From Cohnella herbarum (GTDB lineage Bacteria > Bacillota > Bacilli > Paenibacillales > Paenibacillaceae), in NCBI RefSeq assembly GCF_012849095.1, contig NZ_CP051680.1:992001-1056000 (forward strand): 64,000 nucleotides of DNA. Reading direction: 5' to 3'. Shown here one piece after another: positions 11,601-19,147 of the stretch (its first letter is position 1; every line of letters starts with the position of its first letter). The position numbers were made by a program, and so were the translations under genes. The notes below the pieces were generated by a model. That model had not been told where the DNA came from, did not search any database, and saw nothing but the letters and a program-made list of their open reading frames with translations.

Positions 11601-14258
11601 AACCAAATTTCCGAGTGGCGAGCGAACCCGTTCGAGCCGCACCGGATTGCGCGTATGCGAGTAAGCAGCTATCAAAAGGCTGTCGTCATGAAGTATATCG
11701 ACACTGTCATTGCATGGGCGGACGATCTATTCTCTCGCGATACGATGGAATCAATTAACGAAGCTACCCAGCTCTATGTTTTGGCAGGAAATTTATTAGG
11801 ACCGCGGCCGGAGCGGATACCGGAATTAACGGTAGCGCCGGCTCTATCGTATGATCAGCTTCGCTATGCGGGATTGGATGATTTCTCTAACGCGCTTGTC
11901 GATGTCCAGAATAAGTTTCCATATATTAAAGTACAGCCGGCCGTTAACGCATCCGGTACGCCTATCGGATACGGCGTGGGAAGATCGCTATACTTCGGCA
12001 TACCTAAGAACGATAAGCTATTGGGTTATTGGGATACGGTCGAGGATCGTCTGTATAAAATACGCAACGGCTTAAATCTCGATGGTGTAGCCCGTCGACT
12101 AGCCCTGTTCGAAGCTCCGATCGATCCCGGCGCGGCTGTCAGAGCCGCAAGCGCGGGTGCCGGATCGGATTCGGTCCTATCGGATTTGAACCAACCTCTT
12201 GGCTATTACCGTTTCTCTGCTGTTCTGCCGAAAGCTTTGGAATTGTGTGCAGAAGTAAAGTCGTTGGGGGCCGCGCTTCTGTCCGCGCTCGAGAAGAAAG
12301 ACTCTGAGGAACTCGGAGCCTTGCGTGCTCGACATGAAACGACCCTATATCGGTTAATCCGTCAAGTCAGAACGAAGCAAATCGAGGAAGCGGATAAAGC
12401 GCTGGAAGGACTTTATAAATCCCGAAACGTCATCGATTACAGGTATAAACATTACAAAAACCTGGATTTCATGAATGCATTCGAGATAGCCCAATTGGCA
12501 ATGATGGGCGGTTCGGCAATATTGCAGGGTATAGCGGAAATTGCTAACCTGGCTTCGTCTGTCGGTCATGCTGTTCCGAACGTTCTAGTCGGCGCAGCAG
12601 GTTGGGCTGCCAGTCCGGTAGCTGTAGCGGAGTACGGGGGCTCCCACGGCGGGAATGCCGGTGAGTCGTTCAGCCGCGCGTTGAACACGCTCTCCTCCAT
12701 CCTCGGTACGACAGCTTCTATGAGCGGAACGATGGCTGGTCATAAACGAAGAGCGGAAGAATGGAAGCTGCAGTCGGAACTAGCCATCAGGGAGTTGGGG
12801 CAGATCGATTCTCAGATCGCCGCAGCGGAAATTCGTAAAGCTACCGCGGAACGCGAACTCGCCAATCAAGAGAAGCAAATCGAACATGCGGAGGAGATGG
12901 AACAATTTCTCAAAGAGAAATATACTGGACGAGAGTTATATCAGTGGATGGCCACCCAATTGACGACTTTATTTTTTCAAACCTATCAATTGGCTTACAA
13001 TGCGGCCAAACGAGCAGAACAAGCGTATAGATTCGAGAGGGGATTAACGGATTCCGGGTTTATCAAGTTCGGCTACTGGGACAGCTTGCGCAAAGGCTTG
13101 CTCGCCGGGGAGCGTCTGCATTTAGACTTGAAACGGCTGGAGGCCGCTTACGCGGATCAAAATTCTCGCGATTATGAATTGACGAAATCGATTTCGCTCG
13201 TTCAATTGGACCCGATCGCGCTAATCTCTCTAAGGGAAACGGGGGCTTGCACGATCATGCTGCCGGAAGCGTTGTTCGACATGGATCATCCCGGTCACTA
13301 CATGCGCAGGATTAAATCGATCAGCATAACCGTTCCTTGCGTTACCGGGCCTTACACCGGCGTTCATGGCCGGCTTACGCTTATGTCGAGCAGGATTCGG
13401 ATAAGCAAGAGTTCTGTGGCACCTTATAAACAGCAACCGGAAGACCCTCGATTCCTGAACGATTTTTCCGCCGTCCAATCGATTGCTTTCAGTCATGCTC
13501 AGAACGATGCCGGATTATTCGAATTATCGTTTCGGGATGAAAGGTACCTTCCGTTCGAAGGGGCGGGAGCCGTTTCCGAATGGAGGCTGGAACTTCCGAC
13601 AGAAACGAATGCTTTCGACTTCGATTCCATTTCCGACATTGTTCTTCGCTTAAGCTATACGGCGAAAGAGGGCGGGGACGCATTAAGAAAAGCTGCTTTC
13701 TCAAGCGCAGCGTTCGATGAAGTCGTACCGCAGGGAACGACTATGAATCCGCCGGAATCGCTACCAGCGCAACCGAATTTGCAACGGCTGTTCAGCGCCC
13801 GCCACGAATTTTCCACGGAATGGCACAGATTCATGAATCCGTCCGGTACGGAAACGTTGCAGACGCTATTGTTGAAACTGGAAAAAGAACGTTTCCCTTA
13901 CAAGTACCGAGGACGCGGCTTGAAAATCGAACGATTGAAATGCTACCTGAAGCTGAAGGAGGACATCAATTATCCAGGCAGCGGATCGCCGCTAATCCTA
14001 TCGCTTGACACGCCGGGTTCCGACTCTTCAATCACGGCGACATTCCTGAGAAACGATGAATTGCTGCATGGGCTCCCAATCGCAGAGTTTGAAGTTGCGA
14101 TCGCTGGGCAGGGTGCAGGCGAGTGGAAGCTATATGCTACCGAGACGAATATCGCCGAGTTACCTGTGCCGATGAAAATATCGATCGATGGGCATTCGAG
14201 GCTGAATAGTAAGTTGATCGAGGACATACTCATCTTGTGCGAGTATTCCATTGCGTAA
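5667..14258 (+). CDS. Tc-toxin A-subunit-like giant protein with PA14 domain
   Basis: The product has 2863 residues and no signal peptide, as in TcA subunits of insecticidal toxin complexes, which form the pentameric receptor-binding injection channel. Seen in order: an N-terminal transthyretin-like beta-sandwich (about 10-110); a VRP1/SpvA-like segment with CDCEQCRSVYSAAAYFVDLL near 481; a PA14 domain (about 680-815; GLLGSYYANANL, then RWTGTIVP); the FLYPENW block near 1481; a neuraminidase-like region; a hydrophobic Ala/Gly-rich stretch and coiled coil (about 2272-2430), fitting the translocation channel; and a C-terminal TcB-binding-like domain from about 2542 (SITVPCVTGPYTGVHGRLTL). The ATG at 5667 follows GAGAGGAG by 8 bases; an in-frame TTG at 5649 lacks a site. 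No TcB or TcC gene lies within the window, so it is an orphan here. Function as toxin or symbiosis factor is inferred. Confidence 0.88.
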   Translation: MNPTSNSTAQDGVYGVVSEGSRALEGVVIELYSRSLMEEVRIGSAITDECGRFAITYDRETARLRERKTIDLLVRASHPELDYQPYQSEVAYRAKSQQSFTIQLFPVEQEGTEWGRLQSALPMLLAEADPLKLTQEEVEYLSGTSGIPLRHVAFWIASQRLHQENEAISPSTYYGLLRGGMPDSMDGLAAQSSQDWEQALHNAVRHNRIPESDDEELEVSFRRVQEFSLKDKHEKGILLEAEQADGKDSENTNLNLQLARLLSTQPQITHNRQSLQQAKSRNDEVRDLAYEEMLRREKNMFPELDMEVALEEANTTGQFRNPIRERLARFLEEAVDFDLDVTVIDEYLGSDQQALTDEDNSMKVAVASRLKALQRVYQISPQVDHMNALMQSGLDSAMNVVSLSEEAFVEQFQQELGGDGDAKLVYAQAEQIHATATHLYTSAYQAMNDIMPAALGGTALSEQLRKDLPDWAALFGRIDMCDCEQCRSVYSAAAYFVDLLQFLNPKTLPSGVTERPIDVLRRHRPDLEHLKLTCENTNIVIPYIDLVNEVLESYITHGYSVVNNTAPGSDGEDLNVSREYSSSFPESISNSAATALKHAVFPFTLPYDRHLHTTREYLASMGSNLYELVSTFKDQHPEYAMAGDYLGLSSTERNIWMGRLEREIWEFFGYPSSTVKGLGLLGSYYANANLTGTPVFTRIDPQLNFSWGDDGRPAPTLPAEFSVRWTGTIVPSKTGSKVLHVDTVRGHRFWFNGQKLFDCYNEENPPHSQSNVIQMVAGQAYPIVLEYRCGGGSAAWVHLQWENDNVLEHIPADQLRYSLSWDQHLARVPEFLKRTDLKYEELMELLETRYINTNPDSPNILLAAQTDPCDLDQTVVRNLTKDNFAPLRDIHRFLRLRRKLRVTISELDKMLHALGRERESFLVKLADLKRVQDELGAGRTSLEELLALWSLIDTQDEGSLYHKVFQNKALMNPPDPDFSLLSGGKEIRGHLLPLESKTTQLLAVLRLKENDLRVIRLETGLSDSKAMLTLANLSSLYRYALLSRLLSLSVSECAALIRLTGVSPFRSPSDTLRLIERRKQVETSGFSIGELSYLYRNREAQSQPVAPAETAISKLAETLKAGFIGIEQSGSVEDSENTTKAILKRNFVIQTLADVFDCSVPITTNLTVEVLRSTNEQKPSIAIIEDFLKLDSPAFRGSYLKLHKTLLLVKRLELETEEISYFHTQQADFLGLDFNLFPITHEPQGEPLLALFQQWQLLMQYRSIRDVLVPGSHKLITLFALAKQQGMSLDIILKRLGEMTGWEQADLQALCGPNGWNLKVSHFSNPAKLSSLYASIRLTERLRVPAVKWIAWTKELPDSNLAFEVKNAAKSRYSEVSWRQTAAVIENRLREQWREALVDFVLQLQPIKSNGIVNGNQLFEYFLIDVEMNADMKTSRIKQAISSVQLFVQRSLLNLEPGVLPKALDSKQWEWLKNYRNWEANRKIFLYPENWVEPELRDDKTQVYKELENEILQNDINADNVKQAFGKYLVQLDEIARLDVRAIYRTGDQVHVFARTFSVPHVYYHRLKKRGSWTAWNKIDLDIQGDHLVPCLYNSSLYLFWGITEKTALPKDNVPTSQGGGSTQEQLLLKLGWSEFRNNSWSAKRVSDKGTFLQKLLRDDDEEVMKLNYFLAPRIFSQGNLGIDIMKNFRETGSHGSYYGNIISDQHGTIVFNETRKSTTSVVYAGGTVRSMAPENLQMTGMFLQSDVNTTIDIPYGKTGYYYKRLVPIMNEAQRPLRLVVPHDQVDYAFNDSRKDFTYVQQDYYRTYYAEQYQETSDPKVEYEILFHPLTRAFVKVYNERGVDGLLSLNTQKKTNETSGNTIFESMYKPTSNVVFSQDVREDVDFDYKGAYSVYNWELFFHIPLFLADRLSKEKRYEDALKWYQYVFNPTIDSDESSPGKYWRFLPFNENTEENRIWKLLKILAEPNGDPNVKKELQNQISEWRANPFEPHRIARMRVSSYQKAVVMKYIDTVIAWADDLFSRDTMESINEATQLYVLAGNLLGPRPERIPELTVAPALSYDQLRYAGLDDFSNALVDVQNKFPYIKVQPAVNASGTPIGYGVGRSLYFGIPKNDKLLGYWDTVEDRLYKIRNGLNLDGVARRLALFEAPIDPGAAVRAASAGAGSDSVLSDLNQPLGYYRFSAVLPKALELCAEVKSLGAALLSALEKKDSEELGALRARHETTLYRLIRQVRTKQIEEADKALEGLYKSRNVIDYRYKHYKNLDFMNAFEIAQLAMMGGSAILQGIAEIANLASSVGHAVPNVLVGAAGWAASPVAVAEYGGSHGGNAGESFSRALNTLSSILGTTASMSGTMAGHKRRAEEWKLQSELAIRELGQIDSQIAAAEIRKATAERELANQEKQIEHAEEMEQFLKEKYTGRELYQWMATQLTTLFFQTYQLAYNAAKRAEQAYRFERGLTDSGFIKFGYWDSLRKGLLAGERLHLDLKRLEAAYADQNSRDYELTKSISLVQLDPIALISLRETGACTIMLPEALFDMDHPGHYMRRIKSISITVPCVTGPYTGVHGRLTLMSSRIRISKSSVAPYKQQPEDPRFLNDFSAVQSIAFSHAQNDAGLFELSFRDERYLPFEGAGAVSEWRLELPTETNAFDFDSISDIVLRLSYTAKEGGDALRKAAFSSAAFDEVVPQGTTMNPPESLPAQPNLQRLFSARHEFSTEWHRFMNPSGTETLQTLLLKLEKERFPYKYRGRGLKIERLKCYLKLKEDINYPGSGSPLILSLDTPGSDSSITATFLRNDELLHGLPIAEFEVAIAGQGAGEWKLYATETNIAELPVPMKISIDGHSRLNSKLIEDILILCEYSIA
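6496..6534 (+). repeat. Perfect 15-bp inverted repeat inside the TcA-like gene
   Basis: AAGCTAAGTCCCGAA (6496-6510) is exactly complementary to TTCGGGACTTAGCTT (6520-6534) across a 9-base loop, about 830 bases into the gene. No T-run follows, so it is not a standard terminator. Confidence 0.8.
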
Positions 14259-14316
14259 ATAATATTGCTCAGGTTGAGACAATCGACTCGCGCGTACAAG
14301 GAAAGCAAAGCTAAAT

Positions 14317-14367
14317 AAAAAGTCCAACCGTTGCCTGCCGTGGGGCAGATGACGGTTGGACTTTTGT
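14317..14367. terminator. Bidirectional terminator between the TcA-like gene and mtnB
   Basis: AAAAAGTCCAACCGT (14317-14331) pairs with ACGGTTGGACTTTT (14352-14365). A-run and T-run flank the stem, so it can end both the plus-strand toxin-like transcript and the minus-strand mtnB transcript. Confidence 0.92.
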
Positions 14368-14381
14368 TATGCATAGAGAGA

Positions 14382-15035
14382 TTACTTACGGTTGTTAAGC
14401 AACTCCCAGCGGTAAACGTATTCGAACAGAAACTCGAATGCTTCGAGATGTTTTTTTGCCTCAAAAGCGTCCTTGCCCCATGCGCATACGCCATGTTTGC
14501 GGATCAGCAAGCCGGGTATCCGAGGATCGAGTCTTTCGGTGATTTCCGGGACGATGCGCGGAACGTCGGCGTAATTGGTTAGAATCGGAACGTCGATGCG
14601 GGCATCCTCGTCCCAGATGTTGAACGCCTTAATTAATTCAACGCCTTCGATCGGTACGGAGCGACGATCCCAGAACCATTCCGAGACGATGTTGTTGAAC
14701 ACGCTATGGATATGGAAAATCGCGCCTGCGCCCGTCAGACGGTAAATCTCGCGATGAAGCGACGTCTCGGCGGAAGGCTTGAGCGAAGTCGTCTCGCAGG
14801 GAGTGCCGTCCTGGTCGACGAACAGGAAATCTTCCGGCGTCGAACGGGTTTTGTCTTTGCCGCTTGCCGTCACCGCGAAAAAAAACTGTTCGGGCGAATA
14901 CGGGCCGATCCGCATCGATAGGTTGCCGCCCGTACCGGCGAACCAACCGCGGGAAGCAAACTCGGCCTTCACTTCGGTAAATTCGCCAAGCACGCGGCGT
15001 TTTTCTTCCAGGGAGATCCGAGTAAAGCCGCTCAT
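14382..15035 (-). CDS. mtnB: Methylthioribulose-1-phosphate dehydratase
   Basis: The 217-residue class II aldolase-fold protein dehydrates 5-methylthioribulose-1-phosphate to 2,3-diketo-5-methylthiopentyl-1-phosphate in the methionine salvage pathway. The Zn-binding HxH is in FHIHSVFNN (about residue 110), with a further His in RKHGVCAWG near 180. GGTGGNLSMR (about 35-44) is the usual N-terminal phosphate-binding stretch. GGAGGG lies before the ATG inside the mtnX end, and the ATGA overlap with mtnX suggests translational coupling. It is the last gene of the pro-mtn transcription unit. In Bacillus, mtnD follows mtnB; it is missing here. Confidence 0.93.
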   Translation of the reverse strand: MSGFTRISLEEKRRVLGEFTEVKAEFASRGWFAGTGGNLSMRIGPYSPEQFFFAVTASGKDKTRSTPEDFLFVDQDGTPCETTSLKPSAETSLHREIYRLTGAGAIFHIHSVFNNIVSEWFWDRRSVPIEGVELIKAFNIWDEDARIDVPILTNYADVPRIVPEITERLDPRIPGLLIRKHGVCAWGKDAFEAKKHLEAFEFLFEYVYRWELLNNRK

Positions 15036-15721
15036 GACTTCAGCCCTCCTTGCCCGAGATGATGAATGATATCGTGGAACGTATCAAACGGAATGTGCGG
15101 CAGCCCGAGCTGTTGGCATTTCTCCGTAAGATGCGAACGGGAGAAGACGAGATCCACGATCTTCGCGCCGGCAAAATCGGTAACGCTATCTCCGATCAGG
15201 ATCCGATAATATTCGTCGGTTGGAAACCGTCTAATAACGGCTGTCTTGCACATCCCGCATCCCCCGTGATCGCATGCGTCGTCGCAGGCATGCGGCCAAG
15301 TGATCTCGATCGTATCGCCGCTGAAGTCGCTGCCGTTGCAGTAGATGTGATCCGCGGGTATTCCGAACGGTTCAAGCAGCGGGTAGATGAAGAAATCGAT
15401 GCCTCCGCTCGTGACGAAGAAGGGTACATTGTTTGCTTTGCACCATTCCAGCAGCTCGGGAAATCCTGCCCGGATTCCCGCGTTGTTCAGAATATAAGCC
15501 GTGACTTCTTCGCGCATCGAGGTTGGAAGAAGCGCGAACATTTCTCCTACGCCTTGCTGGATCGTTTTGCTCTCGTTCAAAATATCGGTAACGATCGTTT
15601 CCCAGCCCGGCGGGTTGAAATGCTTCATTACGGCGATGATATTATCGTTCAGCGTGATCGTGCCGTCGAAATCGCAGAACAATACGGGTTTGCGCGGAAA
15701 TCGTGATGTCGTGTTGCTCAA
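15032..15721 (-). CDS. mtnX: 2-hydroxy-3-keto-5-methylthiopentenyl-1-phosphate phosphatase
   Basis: The 229-residue HAD-superfamily phosphatase acts between MtnW and MtnD in methionine salvage. The catalytic motif is FCDFDGTITLND (about 15-26), with the second HAD Thr/Ser motif in FFVTSGG and the Mg-binding acidic motif in IGDSVTDFAGAK. A CxxxCxxxxCxxC cluster (CDDACDHGGCGMCKT, about 163-177) lies in the cap region. The TTG start at 15721 overlaps the mtnW stop (TTGA), with a G-rich site upstream. The operon position between mtnW and mtnB matches Bacillus. Confidence 0.93.
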   Translation of the reverse strand: MSNTTSRFPRKPVLFCDFDGTITLNDNIIAVMKHFNPPGWETIVTDILNESKTIQQGVGEMFALLPTSMREEVTAYILNNAGIRAGFPELLEWCKANNVPFFVTSGGIDFFIYPLLEPFGIPADHIYCNGSDFSGDTIEITWPHACDDACDHGGCGMCKTAVIRRFPTDEYYRILIGDSVTDFAGAKIVDLVFSRSHLTEKCQQLGLPHIPFDTFHDIIHHLGQGGLKS

Positions 15722-16947
15722 GATGTTCTTACCCCCCAGCGTTCTATCGCGATGCGCAATTGTTCATGATCTTCGGCGTATCGTTCAAGCGACGTACCGC
15801 TTCTTACGGCATCTACGGCTTGCCGGAAGGCGCGCCCGCCATCGGCGGATCCGCCTGGATGACCGTGTACGCCGCCGCCGGCATTCACGACGACTTCAGG
15901 TCCGAAATCGCCCATGATTAATGGGACGAGGCCAGGGTGGATACCCGCCGAAGGAACGGGGAAAGTCTGCTTCTGCGGAAGAGAAGGGGTCAGCAGGGCT
16001 TCCATGACCGCGAGATTTTCCGCTTTCGGCATGACCACGGAGCCGTACGGCGAAGGGAACAGGGACAGATCCGCGCCGGCGATCCGCATTAATTTACCTA
16101 GCAAGAGCGGAGCCGAAATTCCGTGATGCAAGGAAGGATACAGGGCACCTGCCATTGCGGGATGAGCGGCGATCGGAACGTTGATGTCCGGATCTGCGGC
16201 CAGTTCCGCCAAGGCATCGAAGCCGTACGCGAGTACATTAAACAGCAAGCCGTTCGCGCCAGCCGCAATGGCTCGTTTCGCATTAGCTTTGAGTTGGAAA
16301 GTAGAGCCGGTCAAGTTCGTGAAGTAGAGCAGCTTCTGTCCGGTTACCTGTTCGGCCTCGCGAGCGGCGCTCATGCAAGCCTCGACTCTTTTCTCGAGCG
16401 GAGTGAGCGGATTCTCGAACAAGATTTCATCGTCTTTAATGAGATCGACTCCGCCTAGCGCCTGTTGCAGAAACTGTTCGCGCAGGTTGGCTAGATCATG
16501 GCCGATGACCGATTTGAAAATACTCATGACGAGCGGGCGGTCATGTACGCCAAGAAGATCGCGAACGCCTTGGATTCCGAACTTCGGTCCGCGGAACGCG
16601 CTTAGGAATTCGGTAGAAGGCTGCATATCGATTAATTTGATTTTGCCATCCATCGAAAGCTTGCCGAATGCCGTCACCAGAAAAGCGGGAATATCCCGAC
16701 TAAAATTAGCGTCAGGGTATGCAATCGTAATGTCTGCGTAACGTTCACCTGGTTGAACGCCTTCCGGTTCGTAAGGGGATACGGATATGACTTGGCCAAG
16801 GTGTTTCCGCATTTCATCTTTGGCCGCTTCAGGCAGCTCGGTCCAGCTTCCGACGGTTAAACCTACCGCGATCCCTTGCGCTTTTTTATCGAAATCGGCT
16901 TTATCGTCGTAGAGACGGTACGTTGCATGACTATAGGAATTGCTCAT
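15718..16947 (-). CDS. mtnW: 2,3-diketo-5-methylthiopentyl-1-phosphate enolase (RuBisCO-like protein)
   Basis: The 409-residue type IV RuBisCO-like protein catalyses the enolisation step of methionine salvage rather than CO2 fixation. The Lys expected to be carbamylated is in GGVDLIKDDE (about 170), and the phosphate-binding Gly stretch is NAGGGVHGHPGG near 355. Length and order (mtnW-mtnX-mtnB) fit Bacillus. AGAAGG precedes the ATG. Only 62 bp separate it from proC, with no terminator or obvious promoter or S-box in the gap, so it is probably co-transcribed with the proline genes. Confidence 0.94.
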   Translation of the reverse strand: MSNSYSHATYRLYDDKADFDKKAQGIAVGLTVGSWTELPEAAKDEMRKHLGQVISVSPYEPEGVQPGERYADITIAYPDANFSRDIPAFLVTAFGKLSMDGKIKLIDMQPSTEFLSAFRGPKFGIQGVRDLLGVHDRPLVMSIFKSVIGHDLANLREQFLQQALGGVDLIKDDEILFENPLTPLEKRVEACMSAAREAEQVTGQKLLYFTNLTGSTFQLKANAKRAIAAGANGLLFNVLAYGFDALAELAADPDINVPIAAHPAMAGALYPSLHHGISAPLLLGKLMRIAGADLSLFPSPYGSVVMPKAENLAVMEALLTPSLPQKQTFPVPSAGIHPGLVPLIMGDFGPEVVVNAGGGVHGHPGGSADGGRAFRQAVDAVRSGTSLERYAEDHEQLRIAIERWGVRTS

Positions 16948-17009
16948 TTCGCGCTACCTTCTTTCTAAGCTGATTACGATGCGACTCGTACTGGCTGTTA
17001 CTCTGGATG

Positions 17010-17885
17010 TTACTTGCTATCGACGGCTTCCGCGCGAATCGCGTCGCCCATCTCGCGGGCTCTGTCCGCGCAGCGTACGATCGCTTTGTTCATGCCTTCT
17101 TGGAAGGAATAGTGATCTAACGTTTCGATGGCCGCCTGGGTCGTGCCGTTAGGGGAAGTGACCTTACGCCGCAGCTCCCCCGGGTTCTCTCCCGTGGTAA
17201 ACACCATTTCAGCGGCGCCCCGCACGGTTTGAACGGTAAGGTCTTTGGCCGCTTCGGGAGTTAGACCAAGCTGAACGCCCGCGTTGATCATCGCTTCCAT
17301 TAAGTAATAGACGTAAGCGGGTCCGCTTCCGGATACGCCGTTGACGGCTTCGATTAGAGGCTCGTCGACAACCGCCGTTAATCCGACGGCATTGAACATG
17401 GCAAGAGCAAACTCGCGTTGACTAGCGGAGACGGAAGCGGAAAAACTGATTCCCGTCGCGCCCAGACCGATCGTGCTTGACGTGTTCGGCATCGTGCGGA
17501 CGACCGGCTGCTCGCGTCCCAATAGCTGATGGATCGTGGAGATCGACAAGCCCGCAATAACCGAGACGATAAGCTGTTCCGGACGGAGCAGGGGCTGCAA
17601 CGCTTTAATGGCATTCGCCGAGTCCTTCGGCTTCATTCCCAGAATAATGACGTCCGCGGAAGTTAAAGCGGATTTTTTCAGGTCCTCGGTCGTTGCCGGC
17701 ACGACGCCGTATTGGCGTTCGAGTTCCAGAAGACGATCGGCATTAGACCGGTTCATGACCGTAATGTTGTTGGGGGAGGTTAAGCTAGCTTCGACTAAAC
17801 CTCGCAATATCGCTTCGGCCATCGAACCCGCACCGTAGAAAATTAGGGTGTTTTTCCCCAAAGAGGAGGCATCGCGATTTGACAT
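17010..17885 (-). CDS. proC: Pyrroline-5-carboxylate reductase
   Basis: The 291-residue enzyme reduces 1-pyrroline-5-carboxylate to proline with NAD(P)H. The N-terminal Rossmann motif FYGAGSMAEAIL is at about 15-26. The C-terminal dimerisation domain carries the family signature around NGVSGSGPAYVYYLMEAMINAG and TSPNGTTQAAIETL. GAG-rich bases precede the ATG. It follows proA by 14 bp in the proB-proA-proC run, so all three proline enzymes are encoded together. The N terminus is about 10 residues longer than usual, which may reflect a later true start, although none shows a better ribosome site. Confidence 0.95.
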   Translation of the reverse strand: MSNRDASSLGKNTLIFYGAGSMAEAILRGLVEASLTSPNNITVMNRSNADRLLELERQYGVVPATTEDLKKSALTSADVIILGMKPKDSANAIKALQPLLRPEQLIVSVIAGLSISTIHQLLGREQPVVRTMPNTSSTIGLGATGISFSASVSASQREFALAMFNAVGLTAVVDEPLIEAVNGVSGSGPAYVYYLMEAMINAGVQLGLTPEAAKDLTVQTVRGAAEMVFTTGENPGELRRKVTSPNGTTQAAIETLDHYSFQEGMNKAIVRCADRAREMGDAIRAEAVDSK

Positions 17886-17899
17886 GGCTTGGCACGCTC

Positions 17900-19147
17900 C
17901 TATGATCTGATTTGTCCCGAGCCTACGACCCGGTATTTCGTTGAGGTAAGAGCGGGAAGACCCATCGGTCCGCGCGCGTGAAGCTTCTGAGTGCTGATGC
18001 CGATTTCCGCGCCGAAGCCGAATTCGAAGCCGTCGGTGAAACGGGTCGAAGCGTTGCGATAGACGGCTGCCGCGTCGACTTCTTGCAGGAATCGTTCCGC
18101 GTTAGCCTCGTTCTCGGTGACGATGCATTCGGAATGCCGGGTACCGAATTTTTGAATATGTTCCAAAGCCTCGTCTAAATCTTTTACCACTTTAATGTTC
18201 AAAATGTAATCATTATATTCCGTAGCGTAATTTTCATCGGTGGCCGAGTTTATCCAAGGGACGATATCCCGAGCGATGCCGCAGCCTTTAAGCTCGACGT
18301 TGATCTCGCGGAATTTGTTCGCTAACGCGTTCAGATGAAGACGGGCGAACGATTCGTGAACGAGCAGGGTTTCCATGGAGTTGCATACGGAAGGTCGCTG
18401 AGCTTTGGCGTTTACGGCGATCGCTTCAGCCATTGCATACTGGCCCGATTCGTCGACGTACGTGTGGCAAATGCCCGCGCCGGTCTCGATGACGGGTACG
18501 GTCGCGTTCTGCACGACGTTCTGTATAAGGGAAGCTCCGCCCCTAGGAATAATAACGTCCAATAAGCCGTTCAGCTTAAGCATCTCGTCTACGGAGCTGC
18601 GGTTGGAATCTTCGATCAGTTGCAGCGCATCCGCGGGAATCGCGGAACGGGATAAAGCCTCGCGAAGCACGGCGATGATGCTTCTGTTGGAAGAGATCGC
18701 TGCCGAACCCCCGCGGAGGACGACGGCATTGCCCGATTTGAGACATAAAGTGGCTGCATCGACGGTCACGTTAGGACGAGCTTCATAGATGATGCCGATA
18801 ACGCCAAGCGGTACGCGTCTTTTCTCGATGAACAGGCCGTTCGGGCGTTCATAGGTTTCAAGCAAATCGCCGACCGGATCGGGCAACTCGACGATCTGTC
18901 TTACCGCTTCGGCAATATCGTTCAGCCTTGCAGGCGTCAACTTCAGCCGATCCAGCAGGGAGGATGAGGTGCCCTGTTCCCTTCCTCTTGCCAGATCCTC
19001 TTCGTTAGCGATTAAAATCGTGTCTTGTTCTGCGATGAGCGCATCCGCCATCAAAAGCAATGCCTCGTTTTTCTGTGCCGTCGTTAATCTATTAAGCACG
19101 GCTGCGGCTTTCTTGGCCGAGCTGGCTTTCGTCTTTACTTCACTCAT
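17900..19147 (-). CDS. proA: Gamma-glutamyl phosphate reductase
   Basis: The 415-residue NADPH-dependent enzyme converts gamma-glutamyl phosphate to glutamate 5-semialdehyde. The aldehyde-dehydrogenase fold shows GVIGIIYEARPNVTVDAATLCLKSGNAVVLRGG (around 115-147) and the region with the catalytic Cys in AQRPSVCNSMETLLVH near residue 255. GGAGG precedes the ATG, which overlaps the proB stop by 8 bp. The pair ProB-ProA normally forms a complex that channels the unstable phosphate. Confidence 0.96.
   Translation of the reverse strand: MSEVKTKASSAKKAAAVLNRLTTAQKNEALLLMADALIAEQDTILIANEEDLARGREQGTSSSLLDRLKLTPARLNDIAEAVRQIVELPDPVGDLLETYERPNGLFIEKRRVPLGVIGIIYEARPNVTVDAATLCLKSGNAVVLRGGSAAISSNRSIIAVLREALSRSAIPADALQLIEDSNRSSVDEMLKLNGLLDVIIPRGGASLIQNVVQNATVPVIETGAGICHTYVDESGQYAMAEAIAVNAKAQRPSVCNSMETLLVHESFARLHLNALANKFREINVELKGCGIARDIVPWINSATDENYATEYNDYILNIKVVKDLDEALEHIQKFGTRHSECIVTENEANAERFLQEVDAAAVYRNASTRFTDGFEFGFGAEIGISTQKLHARGPMGLPALTSTKYRVVGSGQIRS

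Noticed and set aside
15050..15706. 218-codon frame on the plus strand opposite mtnX
   Set aside because: It is a mirror of the well-supported mtnX frame, with no ribosome site or family likeness.
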